Of a stretch of 64,000 nt of DNA, positions 35,440-46,447 are shown in pieces. The notes below the pieces were generated by a model. That model did no database searches. It was not told the origin of the DNA and saw only the letters and a program-made list of their open reading frames with translations. The DNA comes from Symbiodinium kawagutii. Lineage: Eukaryota; Sar; Dinophyceae; Suessiales; Symbiodiniaceae. Positions within the stretch are counted from its first letter, which is position 1; every line of letters starts with the position of its first letter. A program made the translations under genes and the position numbers. The stretch is from contig VSDK01007123.1 in the NCBI GenBank assembly GCA_009767595.1, positions 190,748 through 254,747 on the forward strand. The letters are read 5' to 3'.

Positions 35440-35574
35440 TTACCAAACCTGGTACTCGCTCACAGGTCCCTGGACCATTCGCCATGGCGATGGTTCTTCG
35501 CAACGTCCCCTGGGGCCACATGGCGTGGCCATGCCCCTTGGCACCTCGATGGACAGCCCGATGCCACCTGTCTC
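35440..35574 (-). CDS. possible C-terminal exon
   Basis: Minus strand after the acceptor CACCTGGAGACAG: a frame containing GIGLSIEVPRGMATPCGPRG runs to a TAA at about 35440. All three plus frames are also open through this G+C-rich island (for example YQTWYSLTGPWTIRHGDGSS), with a CTCCAG/GTGAAG donor. Strand is set only by context. Confidence 0.3.
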   Translation of the reverse strand, partial: ETGGIGLSIEVPRGMATPCGPRGRCEEPSPWRMVQGPVSEYQVW

Positions 35575-35743
35575 CAGGTGAAGGTTGAAAGGTAAGGAGC
35601 TGTAAGGAGTATAACCAGCTGACCCTCAGGAGAGTACGTATATTAAACATATAAAGATCATATATTTAGATCATAAAGATCAACAGAGGGTACATACATC
35701 CTCGAGGACAGAATGCAACATTCATGTCACATGACCCGCTTAC

Positions 35744-35820
35744 AGCCATGAAAATGGGGGAACTGGCGACAGCCATGGCGGTGGCCAGCTGCTTTTTGTC
35801 CGTCGCCGCAGAGACTTCAG
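35744..35820 (-). CDS. internal exon, unknown protein
   Basis: Minus-strand exon of 25 codons entered in phase 1 (acceptor CCTTCCATGCTCAG) and left in phase 0 at a strong donor (ATGGCT/GTAAGC). The product contains EVSAATDKKQLATAMAVASS then PIFMA. It lies 3' of the asparaginase gene on the same strand. A plus-strand frame (MGELATAMAVASCFLSVAAE, donor ACAAG/GTGGGA) is an alternative. Confidence 0.4.
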
Positions 35821-36254
35821 CTGAGCATGGAAGGAACCCTGTGCACACATGGGCCGTAGCCGGCCTCGCAGGGGCCAGGAAACCAACAAGGTGGGAAAAC
35901 CTTGAGACACCAAGCATCAAGTGCATCAAGTGCATCAAGTACTTTGCGCTTCTGACCATTCCAACCGTTCCCAAACATCCTGAAAACAGCAGTCATCATT
36001 GGATAACGAGAAAACTGGTGCGTGCCAAAGCCAAGTGTAGAACAAAGATTCTGCTTCACAAAGGGCTAGAATTAAAGCTCCAGTGCTGCAACGCCCTGAT
36101 TTGAGTCTTCATCTGTTTCTGCCATGCAGCTTATGACTTTCCGGATTTGTGATGGAATCACCATCTTTCATCATCATTGAGCCCACATCAATCCAGGTTT
36201 TTGACTATGCTTAGCCGCTTGATGAGCCCTGAAACAGTCATCTCATCCACCTAG

Positions 36255-36547
36255 GAGCCGCCATGGGGACCTGGTCCTTGTCACTGTCGTCGATGCTCGA
36301 TGCACTTCGCTGCGGCAGGGAGCTGACGAAGGGTCACGAGATGAAGGCCTGGAGGCAACCGCCACGTATTTACCATACGACGGCTACTCTTCTACTACCG
36401 TCAGCATCGCTATTGCTGCAACTGCAACTGCAGCTATGACTGCAATACTATAGGAAATGATGACAATCAATAACCACCTAAAAGCAGCAACGACCCCAAC
36501 AACCACAGCCATCACGCTGGAGGGGATTGCAGGGGGCACTACTTTGG
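36255..36547. other. open frames just downstream of the asparaginase stop
   Basis: On the minus strand, starting 0-5 bases after the asparaginase TGA, a frame reads VVPPAIPSSVMAVVVGVVAA, then FRWLLIVIISYSIAVIAAVA and a TAG near 36385: strongly hydrophobic, like two membrane spans. On plus, the same stretch gives DLVLVTVVDARCTSLRQG ... ATYLPYDGYSSTTVSIAIAA. Either could be real or a product of GCA/ACT-rich sequence. Confidence 0.3.
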
Positions 36548-39500
36548 TCAAGACACCCCGGTGTCCAGATCACGTCGGACAGATCGCCATTCATGTGCTC
36601 TGCCGTTCATGCACACCTCAGCGCCAAAGAGCTTCCAAAGGCTCCAGCTGGTCTTCACACATTTGGTCACCCAAGCTCCTTCTACAATAGTTCTGGAGCG
36701 GGGAAAACGGATCCTGAAGTTTAGGGCTAGGCAGTTTTGCAACTGTAGCTAGCAATGGGAAACCTGTAGTGGACCTAATCAGCTAGGTGCGTCTGGACAA
36801 TTTCAAATGCTGGCAGCTACACCATGCTTCAGAACAAATCCTGTTGTACATCAACATAGCGTTAAATTTGAAGACAAGACATGATGTGCATATACAAATG
36901 TATATAAACATATATGAACACATATGCACTATATCTTTGCATCATTTTGCATCTGTGCAATCTTCACTATACTCATGCCCACACAAAGAGCACACCTAGG
37001 TGCTGAATCAAATGCAGCAGCATAAAGTGCACACCCCATGCTGTGCAAAGTACTTATCATAGCTCCAGTGGCAACAACAAAGTGCAGCATAGGTACGTAG
37101 ACTCCGGGCTCACACACGCTGAGAACGCCAAAGCAAACACCTGATCGTGGCAACGGTGACACTGCAGCATCAGGATGCTAGTGATGGCGATTCCACATCC
37201 TTTGTTGATGGTGTATTGAACATGCGGTTGACAATAGTAAATACACCATCAATAGTAAGTTGATGGCCAGTAAAAAATGATGTGTTAAAGTTTACTTTAA
37301 CATGGTGTTTACTTTAACGGCCAAAAAGTGGAAATACTCCTTAAACAATAGTAAACATCCCCATACCCTGCAAGGCCTGTGGGGGCAGCAACTGTTTCAA
37401 GGACTTTTGTGCAACATCGGTACCTTTCAAGAGTGACGTATATGGGGTCAATGGCCGGCTGTAGAATTGCTCAAGGGCCTTCCTTGCCTCATGGATGGCT
37501 TGGGATTAGGGTGGATCAAGTGGTGCAACTTGCAAAGCAAAAATGCACATTGTATTTTGCAAAGAGGCATTCTCTGCTAAACAAGGATTGTACAAAAGTA
37601 ACAAAACCCTTATGGTAGTTTGGTAACTCTTCTGGTTGTGCCAGGCCATCTTCTATTTCCAAATGAAGATCTCCCGATGATCAACCAAGAAGCTGGGCTG
37701 TAGAATTTCAGCCATCTTATATAATCCAAACCCGTCCAAACCGAACACATAGTACACACAGAACAAAAAACAGCAAACATAAAAAACAATCATCCTCAAC
37801 CATCAAAGAAAACTATACAAACACAAAAGCAAACATTCCAAACAATACAAAACGAACACACACACACAATGATACACATCAAACTAAAAACAAAATGAAA
37901 ACACAGAAACACACATTTCAAAACACAACTCCAAACAACCAGCAAGGAACCCAGGTTAAAGTGCGCATCGCTATCCACAAAGCGCTCTGGCCGCATGGCG
38001 CCCGTGAGGCAGATCCGTTGGTCCGTCAGAGATCCTGGCTGTGGCTATTGCTGTTTGGTGCCATGAGGGGCGGTAAAGTGTGACTACAGATGCTCAAATC
38101 TTTAGAAGTCTGTAAGTATTGAATGTAAACACAGTAATTTCTTAAGACAATTCTTTTGTATATTGATATAGAGATAGATGTTTGAAAAAAAACTGAAAAA
38201 GAACATACTGACATACACCATTACACCATCATACAATGTCATATTATCACACGGGGATCAACTATCAAAAAAACAATCTCATGCAATCACACTGATTTCC
38301 GAATGGCGTTGACCTAACCAAACCATGGCATCTTCGCCACGTTTTCCGCCTTCAGCGGCCAGCTTCGAACCCAAGAACTTGGCCGTCTCAATCAGTGTGT
38401 CAGTTCCGTGGGTGATCACGATGTTCTTCGAGGGCCATGCCTCGCACAGGTCGTGGCTCAAGAAGGGGCGGGTTCAGCGGCTTCAACTGCCATAGCATAT
38501 TACATGTTTGTACGGAACGGTCCCAGATTCCTCGCAAAGGAAACATAAACTGGGTGGTCAATGATGTTTAATAATCATGGGTTCTTACCATCAACAATTG
38601 ATAGTAATGATGAATCAGTAACGTTGTGGCTGTTGGACAACGATATCCTGGTACTAGTACCCTGATTATCCCTCATTAATATCCAATATATGATCAAACT
38701 GTTGAAATAGTATTTGTTGGGATGTTCACCTACTGATAGCAATCTGTCCTTACCATGGGGGTCATGTCTGCGGGGGTCATGGCGCCCAACAGCCACCAAG
38801 AGAAACCAAATGCTGGGCCCAACTTGTGAATCTGCATGTTCTCAATTTCAACACATAATCCATTTTGGTGGCTGATCCACACCCAGCGCTTAGCAAAAGA
38901 ATTATATAATTACAAAAGTGGTATCAGCAATATCATGGCTATTATACCTATGAGCAGTGAGTAGTACCGTGTCGGCATGTATTGATATCATGGCTATGTG
39001 GTCCCAATGAATGAGTTACAGTATCAAACAATCAAATTATGCCTGCACACCTATGCTCACTGTAACTCATGGTATCATCAATATCATTTGGTTGTGGTCA
39101 TCAAGAAATTGTACCCCTGGTCTACCATCATTAAACATTGTTTTCTTTTTATTGTTGGCTATTATGCGCCATCATCATCCATCATGGATGGTTCATATTG
39201 ACCCATAGCCATCTTGATGATCAACAGCCACCCCAGCCAAAACCCACAGTGCTCCACCAATCGCACCTTGCAGCGCTGCAAAATCTTCTGCCGGTCCTCC
39301 TCAGTGATCTCCTGCGAATCTTTGGCGCAAACGGAGTCCACCGTCCAAGTGAAGCCTAGGCTGACATGGGCAGTCGTAAGATGGTGATCGAAGGTCACAC
39401 CAACGAAGATGTGCGTAGACAGACTGTCCACAGGTACAGCTATAAAGGCTGCAGATCTTCACGTGCTTGGATAGCAGTTCCCACAAGTACTTGTGCTGTC

Positions 39501-41585
39501 GCGGAAAGCGCGTATAGTGGAGTAGCATACTATACAAGAGGCTGAATGTACGCACATAGACATCTACACATGTAAGTTTAACATGTAAATATCAATATGT
39601 ATCATGTAAAGTTATAGTCAATGTAGATGTAGAAATATAATCTATGTATACTATGTGTACTTACACTTGAACACACACGCATGTCATATGCCTCTAGGTT
39701 GAACAATTAGAACTTCTAATATCTGATTCTGTGAGGATGATGGCGTCAAATCAATGCACAAAACTGGAGTCAAATTAAACAAGTACCCATCCACATCTTG
39801 ACTTCCTGTTGCTAACACCCTTGGATCCTACTTATTCCAGACGTATCAAACAACATTTTGTGAGTGCGAAAGATTGCGGAAGCACATTAGTGTATTGAAA
39901 TGTCTTACAAAATTGTCGAGCAAGGAACCATCAAACAAAACAACAACACACTGATTGCACGAAACTTGACCACCCAGAACGTAGCTATGATTTTCTTCTG
40001 ATGAATGTCTGAAACTGCATATGTTCACCTCCAACTGCAAAGTATTGAGATCGGCCAAGGATCCTATGGGCGAGATTCGTTCCAGAATCCTGAGCCACGC
40101 GACTTGGTAGGGGCCTGGTTGGTCTTATGTGAGCATCGTAGCGCATGATAGGATACCCCTAAAGCACAATAAACCAGTCAAGAATCATGATCATGATTGA
40201 TCGTGAAACAATCATGATCATGATTGATCCTGTAACTACTGGCCAACAAATTGGAGAAAACATGGAGGTTTTGAGGCAGAATTTCTGGGCCAAAACCAAA
40301 TCGCATCAAGCAAGGTTCACGGAAACAAGGGATGGACTTCAAACAAACATCAATGGTCGATGTACGATTGCAAGCCATTGTCTGGCGTCGACTTTCACGG
40401 AGCACTGGTGGCTGGCTGCAGTTGGAAACACGCCTACTGCATCCCTCAAATTAGACATAGAACATCTGAGAATCATAAGACCCCGGAAACCAGGATTTTC
40501 ACCAAGAAACAGAACCAGTTGGCCTCTCCATGCAGAAGGTCTATGTTTTGGAGAATCAGTTATACCATGGAGCACAAGCACAACCCACACTCAAGTAGAG
40601 TAGAATCCTTTCAACTGGCCATCACAAAAATGGTGGTATTAGCTTGAAAGTTGATTGATTCCACCACAAAAACTGCGACTGTTTCCATTTGTGGATCGCG
40701 ATCCGTGCCACAGCCATGCGTCCGATCCACTGCAGGCTCACCAATCTCAAAGCCCCATCCACCAGTCGTTCGCGGATAGACCTGGAACGCTACCAAGCCA
40801 CTGACAAGCCACTGCATCTCCATATGGCTATGGCTCAACATTAATCAACCAATGGGGGGTAATCACCAACAATTTCATAGAGAAAACTGCCTCGTTAATG
40901 ATGGGGTAACCAGGGGTACAGGGGGACTATGGGTTTTGACCCACGGCCATATTGATGGCTCGATGACCTGCGCTATGTTGATGTGCAAAAAGATTACCAG
41001 CATCTTGATTGCGCGCCTCTGATCTAAATGCCACCACCATGAAGTCCTGAAGTTGTGGTGATTGGGGTTTTAAGGTTAGGATGTGAGATGTTGATATTCA
41101 TGGTCAGGAAAAAAAGACATGTGTTGAAAGAATTCCAACAACCATGTGGTCAAGCGAACAAACATGACCATGCTGCCATCCCAAAATTGGTATCATTTGC
41201 TTGCACTGGTAGTTTGAAAAGGAACCATCAATTTGTGGGACGCATGATGGATGTTTTGTGACATCTTGACAAGACAGCATAAAAATGCATAAAGCCAAAA
41301 CACAAAAGTGACCAAACAGTGCCTATATATTTCCAGTTTTCACCAATCTTCGGTTCAAAACCTATGGCTGTTTGTACCAACCCTTATCGATCAATTTATC
41401 ACCTAGTTTGTATTTCAAAACAATCTATAAGTAGCACCAACATCTAGCCGACCCTTGAGCATACATGTAGAAGTCCATAGCAACCACCGGCAACATCGAT
41501 TCCTCCCACATGTCGAGCATGGGACCTTGTCGATAGTGCCACCAGTGGTGATCAACAGCACCTTCGACCTCAGGTTTAAGGCCAT
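36548..41585 (-). CDS. L-asparaginase-family amidohydrolase, small form, seven exons
   Basis: Predicted to hydrolyse L-asparagine to aspartate and ammonia. Exons: 41585-41526, 40781-40742 (end uncertain), 39355-39267, 38440-38341, 38034-37951, 37140-37097, 36616-36548; all introns GT-AG with matching phase; about 161 residues. Family landmarks appear in order: LLITTGGTIDK at residues 10-20 (catalytic Thr loop), FEIGEP, a charged DSQEITEEDRQK helix, IVITHGTDTLIETAKFL near 70-86 (the THGTDT site), LTGAMRPERF then SDAHFNLG, and VYVCMNGRAHEW near the end. This order and length match the roughly 165-residue bacterial-type asparaginases rather than the 330-residue two-domain enzymes. The start is the ATG giving MALNLRSKVLL; an additional 5' exon is possible. 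Exon 2 has a frame problem (see findings). Introns hold family B elements. Cytosolic location is likely, since no signal peptide is visible. Confidence 0.85.
39087..39213 (+). repeat. family B element inside an asparaginase intron
   Basis: GTTGTGGTCATCAAG ... TTGTACCCCTGG ... CATTGTTTTC ... ATATTGACCCATAGCCAT. It lies about 55 bp inside the 5' end of the intron that follows exon 3, in antisense orientation to the gene. Confidence 0.6.
40183..40225. repeat. duplicated 16-bp perfect palindrome
   Basis: AATCATGATCATGATT occurs at 40183-40198 and 40210-40225, each its own reverse complement, joined by TGATCGTGAAAC. It lies in the asparaginase intron between exons 2 and 3. Confidence 0.9.
40822..40951 (-). 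repeat. family B element near the 3' end of asparaginase intron 1
   Basis: Reverse orientation: ATATGGCTATGGCTCAACAT at one end and GGTTTTGACCCACGGCCAT at the other. Its inner edge lies about 40 bp from the exon 2 acceptor. Confidence 0.7.
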
Positions 41586-41627
41586 TGAAAGAATGCATAC
41601 CATCAAATGGTGCTTATACTAACATAT

Positions 41628-41730
41628 GATGGTTTCTCAAAATAGGGGGCCCAAAAAAATGGTTTGTTTACTGCTATAAATGACTATTAGTGGATGATTT
41701 AGGGGTACCCCTATTTTGAGAAACACCCAT
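41628..41730. repeat. family A element just 5' of the asparaginase start
   Basis: ATGGTTTCTCAAAATAGGGG at one end and GGGGTACCCCTATTTTGAG then AAACACCC at the other; TTTACTGCTATAAATGAC interior. It lies 43 bp upstream of the predicted ATG and could mark an intron in the 5' leader. Confidence 0.8.
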
Positions 41731-41739
41731 ATGTTTACA

Positions 41740-42706
41740 TTCAACCATACAAAAACACGATTATACAAATGGGTAACAAGTGCACATATGTATCTGTATG
41801 TGCTAATACATCAATGTATGGCCTTTGAAATTGAACAACTATATTTGCATACCATCGCATATCTATGTCTGTCTATGTATGCCTACATACGTAACGGATT
41901 GAACAACACCATCCTGCAAAAAATCTAGCACAGCACCCAGGAACATGCAGCTGTGCATGCAGCTTTGCACTTGGTGTGCCATGGTTTCAATATTCTGTGT
42001 GACCATTGAGAATCATAGCATGAAATGATAATCCGACAAGAACAAACAATGATGTTTGTTGGAAGCCTCGCCTACCACTTTTCGTGGTAACTATTCAGTA
42101 TGGATGGGTATATGTCTAAAAATGGTGTACCCGGTGTACCGCCAAATCTGGCAGTTTCATGTAGTTGACCGATTCATAATGATCATTATTGGATGATTAG
42201 TAGGTACCACCATGGCTATGACCCCGCTCCCTGGCTTCTGTGCGTACGCACCCTCCAAGCGAACATCCGTATCACATCACATGCTTCTTGGTTGACAAGC
42301 ACAAGCCTTCACATACACCCGATGGTGAAACATAGGATCTAAAATATTTCCGAGGATGATCTACCAATTGGATATAACATAACCATTTTGAAGTTTTTTG
42401 AAGATTATCGTGTCACCATGCACATGTCCAGTGGCTTCAGCATCCTCAAAATATCCAATATATTCCAATATAACCTTGGGTTTATTGATCGGGGGTACCA
42501 TCTTAATGGAAAACCAAGGCCTTTGGGGGATACCCCCTATTAATCAACCAGGGGTTTACTCATCCTGGGTGAACCTTACAAGCAGAAAAAATACCTCCTG
42601 GTAGCTTGCTGCCTGGCCGCTCGCAGCTGCCCTGCAACCACTCCATGGATCCCAGCTTCGTTTCCGGAGCTTCCATGGGCTCAGCGCCCAGCAGCACAGC
42701 GCACCA
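41740..42706. other. no gene resolved; family D element and a G+C island
   Basis: The family D repeat is at 42538-42572, sharing TTAATCAACCAGGGGTTTA with 16.8 kb; its left arm CATCTTAATGG begins near 42500. The island 42600-42720 is open on plus (HSMDPSFVSGASMGSAPSST then a TAG) but has no matching neighbour. Confidence 0.35.
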
Positions 42707-43063
42707 TTAGGCTGCAAGTGGCTGCAAGTTCATGATGCACATGACGAATATCACCCAGTTCAACCCCCCTGCACTTCGGATGTGACCACCTTTATGTTCA
42801 TGCGGATTCTGCACGTACGTTATGCACAACTGGGTATATGTGGCAATCCCTTTCGATTCGACTAGGATTCCTGTACATTTCTGCACCATATTTTCTGTCA
42901 AGATGAAATTCATTTCAAACATATGAACATTGCAATTGGTGTTCTCCAGAGCCAATGAAGATTTTGAGATCTCAATGGCAGCACATCCCAGTCTCTGAAT
43001 GACAACCAGCGAGTTGACCAGCCCTGCAATCGGATCGAGCTGTTTGGGCGGCTTTCCATCCAT
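42707..43063 (-). CDS. unidentified open frame, 118 codons
   Basis: ATG to stop without an intron: MDGKPPKQLDPIAGLVNSLV ... LTENMVQKCTGILVESKGIA ... GGLNWVIFVMCIMNLQPLAA. Composition is protein-like, with a short hydrophobic segment near the end. It may be an exon of a longer gene: a further frame at 43311-43514 lies upstream on the same strand. No family recognised. Confidence 0.4.
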   Translation of the reverse strand: MDGKPPKQLDPIAGLVNSLVVIQRLGCAAIEISKSSLALENTNCNVHMFEMNFILTENMVQKCTGILVESKGIATYTQLCITYVQNPHEHKGGHIRSAGGLNWVIFVMCIMNLQPLAA

Positions 43064-43310
43064 GCTAAAGGTGACTTGACGCTGACTTGTAGATCTTAGG
43101 ATATCCAGTGAGACTCACTCAGATGGCAGCTGGTATTTGATAGGATGCCATTGTTTTTTTTTTATGTCATGATAGTCACGATGCGTGTTGTTGAACAGTA
43201 TTGTGATGTGCAAGCGTTCTTGCTGCATGTCATGAGTCTTGAATGGCTGCTTTGAAGAAAGAGCACTGTTATCTTTATCATGAAACAGCAACATTCAGTT
43301 GGGGTAGAAT

Positions 43311-43514
43311 CTACCAAAAAATAGCTCGCAGCAAGCAACTGCACTCAGCTGGCCTTCCGCCAAATATGTAGCGCTGAACTCCTTGCCATCCAGCTGCTGG
43401 AACGGCAAGGTTATATACGGTTTTTGCCACTTCCAAACTCAAACGCTTTGGATATTGGTTGTCTACAGCTATGGTTCCTATCATCGTTTTTTGAAGTTCA
43501 TCATTTCTTATCAT
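43311..43514 (-). CDS. unidentified open frame or exon
   Basis: Contains TIAVDNQYPKRLSLEVAKTV then YNLAVPAAGWQG and YIFGGRPAE. Protein-like sequence on the same strand as its neighbours. Exon limits not determined; it may join the frame at 42707-43063 through an intron between about 43310 and 43070. Confidence 0.35.
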   Translation of the reverse strand: MIRNDELQKTMIGTIAVDNQYPKRLSLEVAKTVYNLAVPAAGWQGVQRYIFGGRPAECSCLLRAIFW

Positions 43515-44204
43515 TCAAGACATGGTATCTACAGCTATTGAGCTTCATTTCTGTGTCTCTCTGCCAACTGTACCCAGCTTCCAGGTGACCCGGACCTCGT
43601 CCAAACCCCGGTGCCAACAACAGAACGGTCCGAGCTCGTGTGCAGCACGACTTGTTTCGAAGACCCGAAGCGCGAAGTTTGCACAGTCCAAGGATTAGAG
43701 GATCAGTTCAAAGGGCCGCCCTCTAAAATCCAAGGGGACTTCAAGAAGCAAGCTTAGCTAAGCCTGACTGAAGACATCATAAGACATCCAAATAGCTTCG
43801 TTGTACAAGACTGATAGATCTGATCCGATTTGTTAAATATCTTGAGAGTACTCAAGGACGGGTTTCATTCCTCTTGAGTAGGCTGATATTAATCCAGATC
43901 GAGACATGTAACTCACTTTGGAATTCTCGGGCTAAACAGCTAATAGGTGACTGTCCCACAAATTCATTTTGGGTTGGTGTATCACTGCAATGATTGATGT
44001 TTGCCTGATGATCATTCATATTGTTTTTTGCAATGTTGTGCAATGGTTGTTGATGGTTGGCCAGCAATGGTTATCGCAACCATTCTCAACCACTGATTCT
44101 ATGATAATTCATTGTGACTCCTCATCACTGAAGAGTTGACGAACCATAATTAAGAGCGAGATCCAGTCACGATTTACCAAGTATCAAGACAACAAAACCA
44201 GACT

Positions 44205-45148
44205 TCAACCATGATTTGTCTGAAGTTTTGCCCCAATTTTGGGGAACTGATCCCCAGCTGCAGCCGCAAAGGAGGCAAGATCTCCAGAAGATCTCCAGCG
44301 ATGCTTGAGGCAAACATGGCCTGTCGCTGGTGTTGGATGGACGGCGTTGGGTCCTAGGCCAAACAAACATGGAAGTGATGTACTCATAATCCCAAATGCC
44401 AAATACATCCAAATCCTACCATCCTTCGTGAAGTGTTTTGATTATTTGAAAGCGGCTTAGGGAATGTTTATGGTTTGAAAAGGCGTAACCCATGAAGTGC
44501 ACATCCCCAATGCAGCATAGTTGCCCCGCTCAATAATGCTCAACAGAGGTCAATGATCGACATCGTTCTTGGATTCATGTCCCACAAGTCAGTCCCCCAA
44601 TAGTCTATGCTGTCTTCACCACCATCTATCCAACGCCTACTGTACCAGAGCTGGCGCTGCAGCCGCAAAAAACTGCATGATACGTGGCCAGCTTGGGACA
44701 AGACGTCAGGTTGTTCCCAAGTAAAACAAACTGACAGGACGTATCAGTGGTACCAGCATCAGTCAAACAGGAACCCCTCCAAACCTCCAAACAAATAGTT
44801 TGTTCAGAGGGACGTGTGGCACTGGCAATTGGTGAAAAACCATAACTACCAAGCCCAGGTATCCTGCGCAGGATGGGAGTGGCCTCTCAATCTCTAGTCA
44901 TCATGACACGATCTTGTACCAGTTGAAATGGCAAATCGCAAGTCACATGCCAAAAAGTAGCGTGTTTACTCATTGGGTGTACCACATTGATGTGCATTTA
45001 GTTTTCACCTACCCATGCCGAGTTAGCTGAAGAGTCTCTGAAGAGTCTCTGAAGAGCCTCTGAAGGATCAGCAGTGATGCGAACACCGCCCAGAGCAGCC
45101 TGAATGCTTGGTGAACGATGCTTTTCTGGATCTTCAATCAGTTCTAGC
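44205..45148 (-). CDS. two C-terminal exons, unknown protein
   Basis: Exon 45148-45013 (45 codons, entered in phase 2 after TTGGTACTCAG, left in phase 0 at GCATGG/GTAGGTG) contains LELIEDPEKHRSPSIQAALG and ADPSEALQRLFRDSSANSAW. A three-unit 11-bp repeat (GAAGAGTCTCT) encodes part of the QRLFRDSS region and slips frame between units. The second exon, 44303-44205 (acceptor TTTGCCTCAAG), gives HRWRSSGDLASFAAAAGDQF and ends AKLQTNHG, TGA. The phase-0 junction is consistent, but the acceptor is one of several. The open frame extends upstream of 45148 to about 45357, so the first exon may be longer. Family unknown. Confidence 0.45.
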
Positions 45149-46447
45149 CTGAGTACCAAGACGCGACCGACGCAACGCATCGGTGTGGGGTCCAATGGTG
45201 TCCCTAGTTCAGTTGGTTTCCAAAACATGATATGGGCAACCCTATGCAAGCCAATCTTCAATGTTGAGTTTCTAAGACTTCTTGCTGCTATCAACCGACA
45301 GCAGCATCTTGGTTCAAGCAAAGAATCGCCTTTCAAACCCCGCCATGGTGGTGGCATTTGCGAGCTCAGCCGATGTGCAAATGCCCAGTTGAGCTCGGAA
45401 TGTCCAGCTTGTCACCTCTTTGGGGATAATGTTTAGTATGGGATACAGCACATGGACATACCCCATTCATCGCAGTTGGCCTGGGTGCCAGCAGTTCAAT
45501 GCAAGATGCTATACGCGTCGCTATGGACAGTCTGACGAAAACATGTTGACATCTTAGACCGTAGAATTCGGGACACAATGATAATGAGCCAAACAACTAT
45601 TGAATCTTATGCCCAACTCCCATTGATTGACCATTTTGACAAGATACGGCAGTCGGCATCCCCATTGTGCCTTCAGAACTGCAAATTATGATCTTTGGAT
45701 GGACATCACGTGCATTGAGAATCAATGGAACAATCGCCTGTGAAGATCAGAACAGCAACAATCTGCGTGTTTCCTCACGTAGTGATGCCCCAAATACCGT
45801 AGCCGGTTTGAAGAACTGACATGATTGGTGACTTGTGGAGCGTCACTAATCACTAATCTTATACAATACATTCACATTCATACCCATATAGTTAGGACTA
45901 TAGAGACAGCCGCTGACCAATCACAACCCAAGCACCTTGCCGGACACCACGCACTGTGAGGGCCCAACCCCAGCGATTTTTCAGGGTACGCGTTCACGAC
46001 ACCTGACAAGTCGTCAGGGTGATGAGCCTGTATCTTTAAGTTGATTATTATCGAACAGTAAAGGTGAATGATGTTAAATTATGCTAGGTGTTTAAATATA
46101 TAACCAAGTAATGATGGCTGAGAAATGGTGCGTTCCGCAAATATGATCTTTACACAACGGATAGTGATTCAACTTCATGAAGGAATCTGATCAATCAAAT
46201 CTTATCGAACGTATGTGGAAAGACTTTGGCCAAGAATGTGCGCATTACTTGAGAAGAGTGCTGAAAATCAGAAAAAAAGTAGTTCAAAACCCATAAATCG
46301 ACAATTGCAACAATACAAGTATTACAAGTTGTCAATCATCCTGATACCCTCAACAACCCTAGACTGCATTCTAAACAGCCCCATTCAACCTTGGGTTTGC
46401 ACCCGCTGCAGAAAAAAATACCTCAACCCCCTCTCCACAGGCAATGT

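Noticed and set aside
38575..38799. Exon-like frame (SWWLLGAMTPADMTPMV) before a GTAGGTG donor inside an asparaginase intron
   Set aside because: The flanking asparaginase exons join directly in phase without it; the donor belongs to the family E repeat.
40183..40225. Origin-like or operator site because of the paired palindromes
   Set aside because: Located in an intron of a eukaryotic gene; no other origin features.
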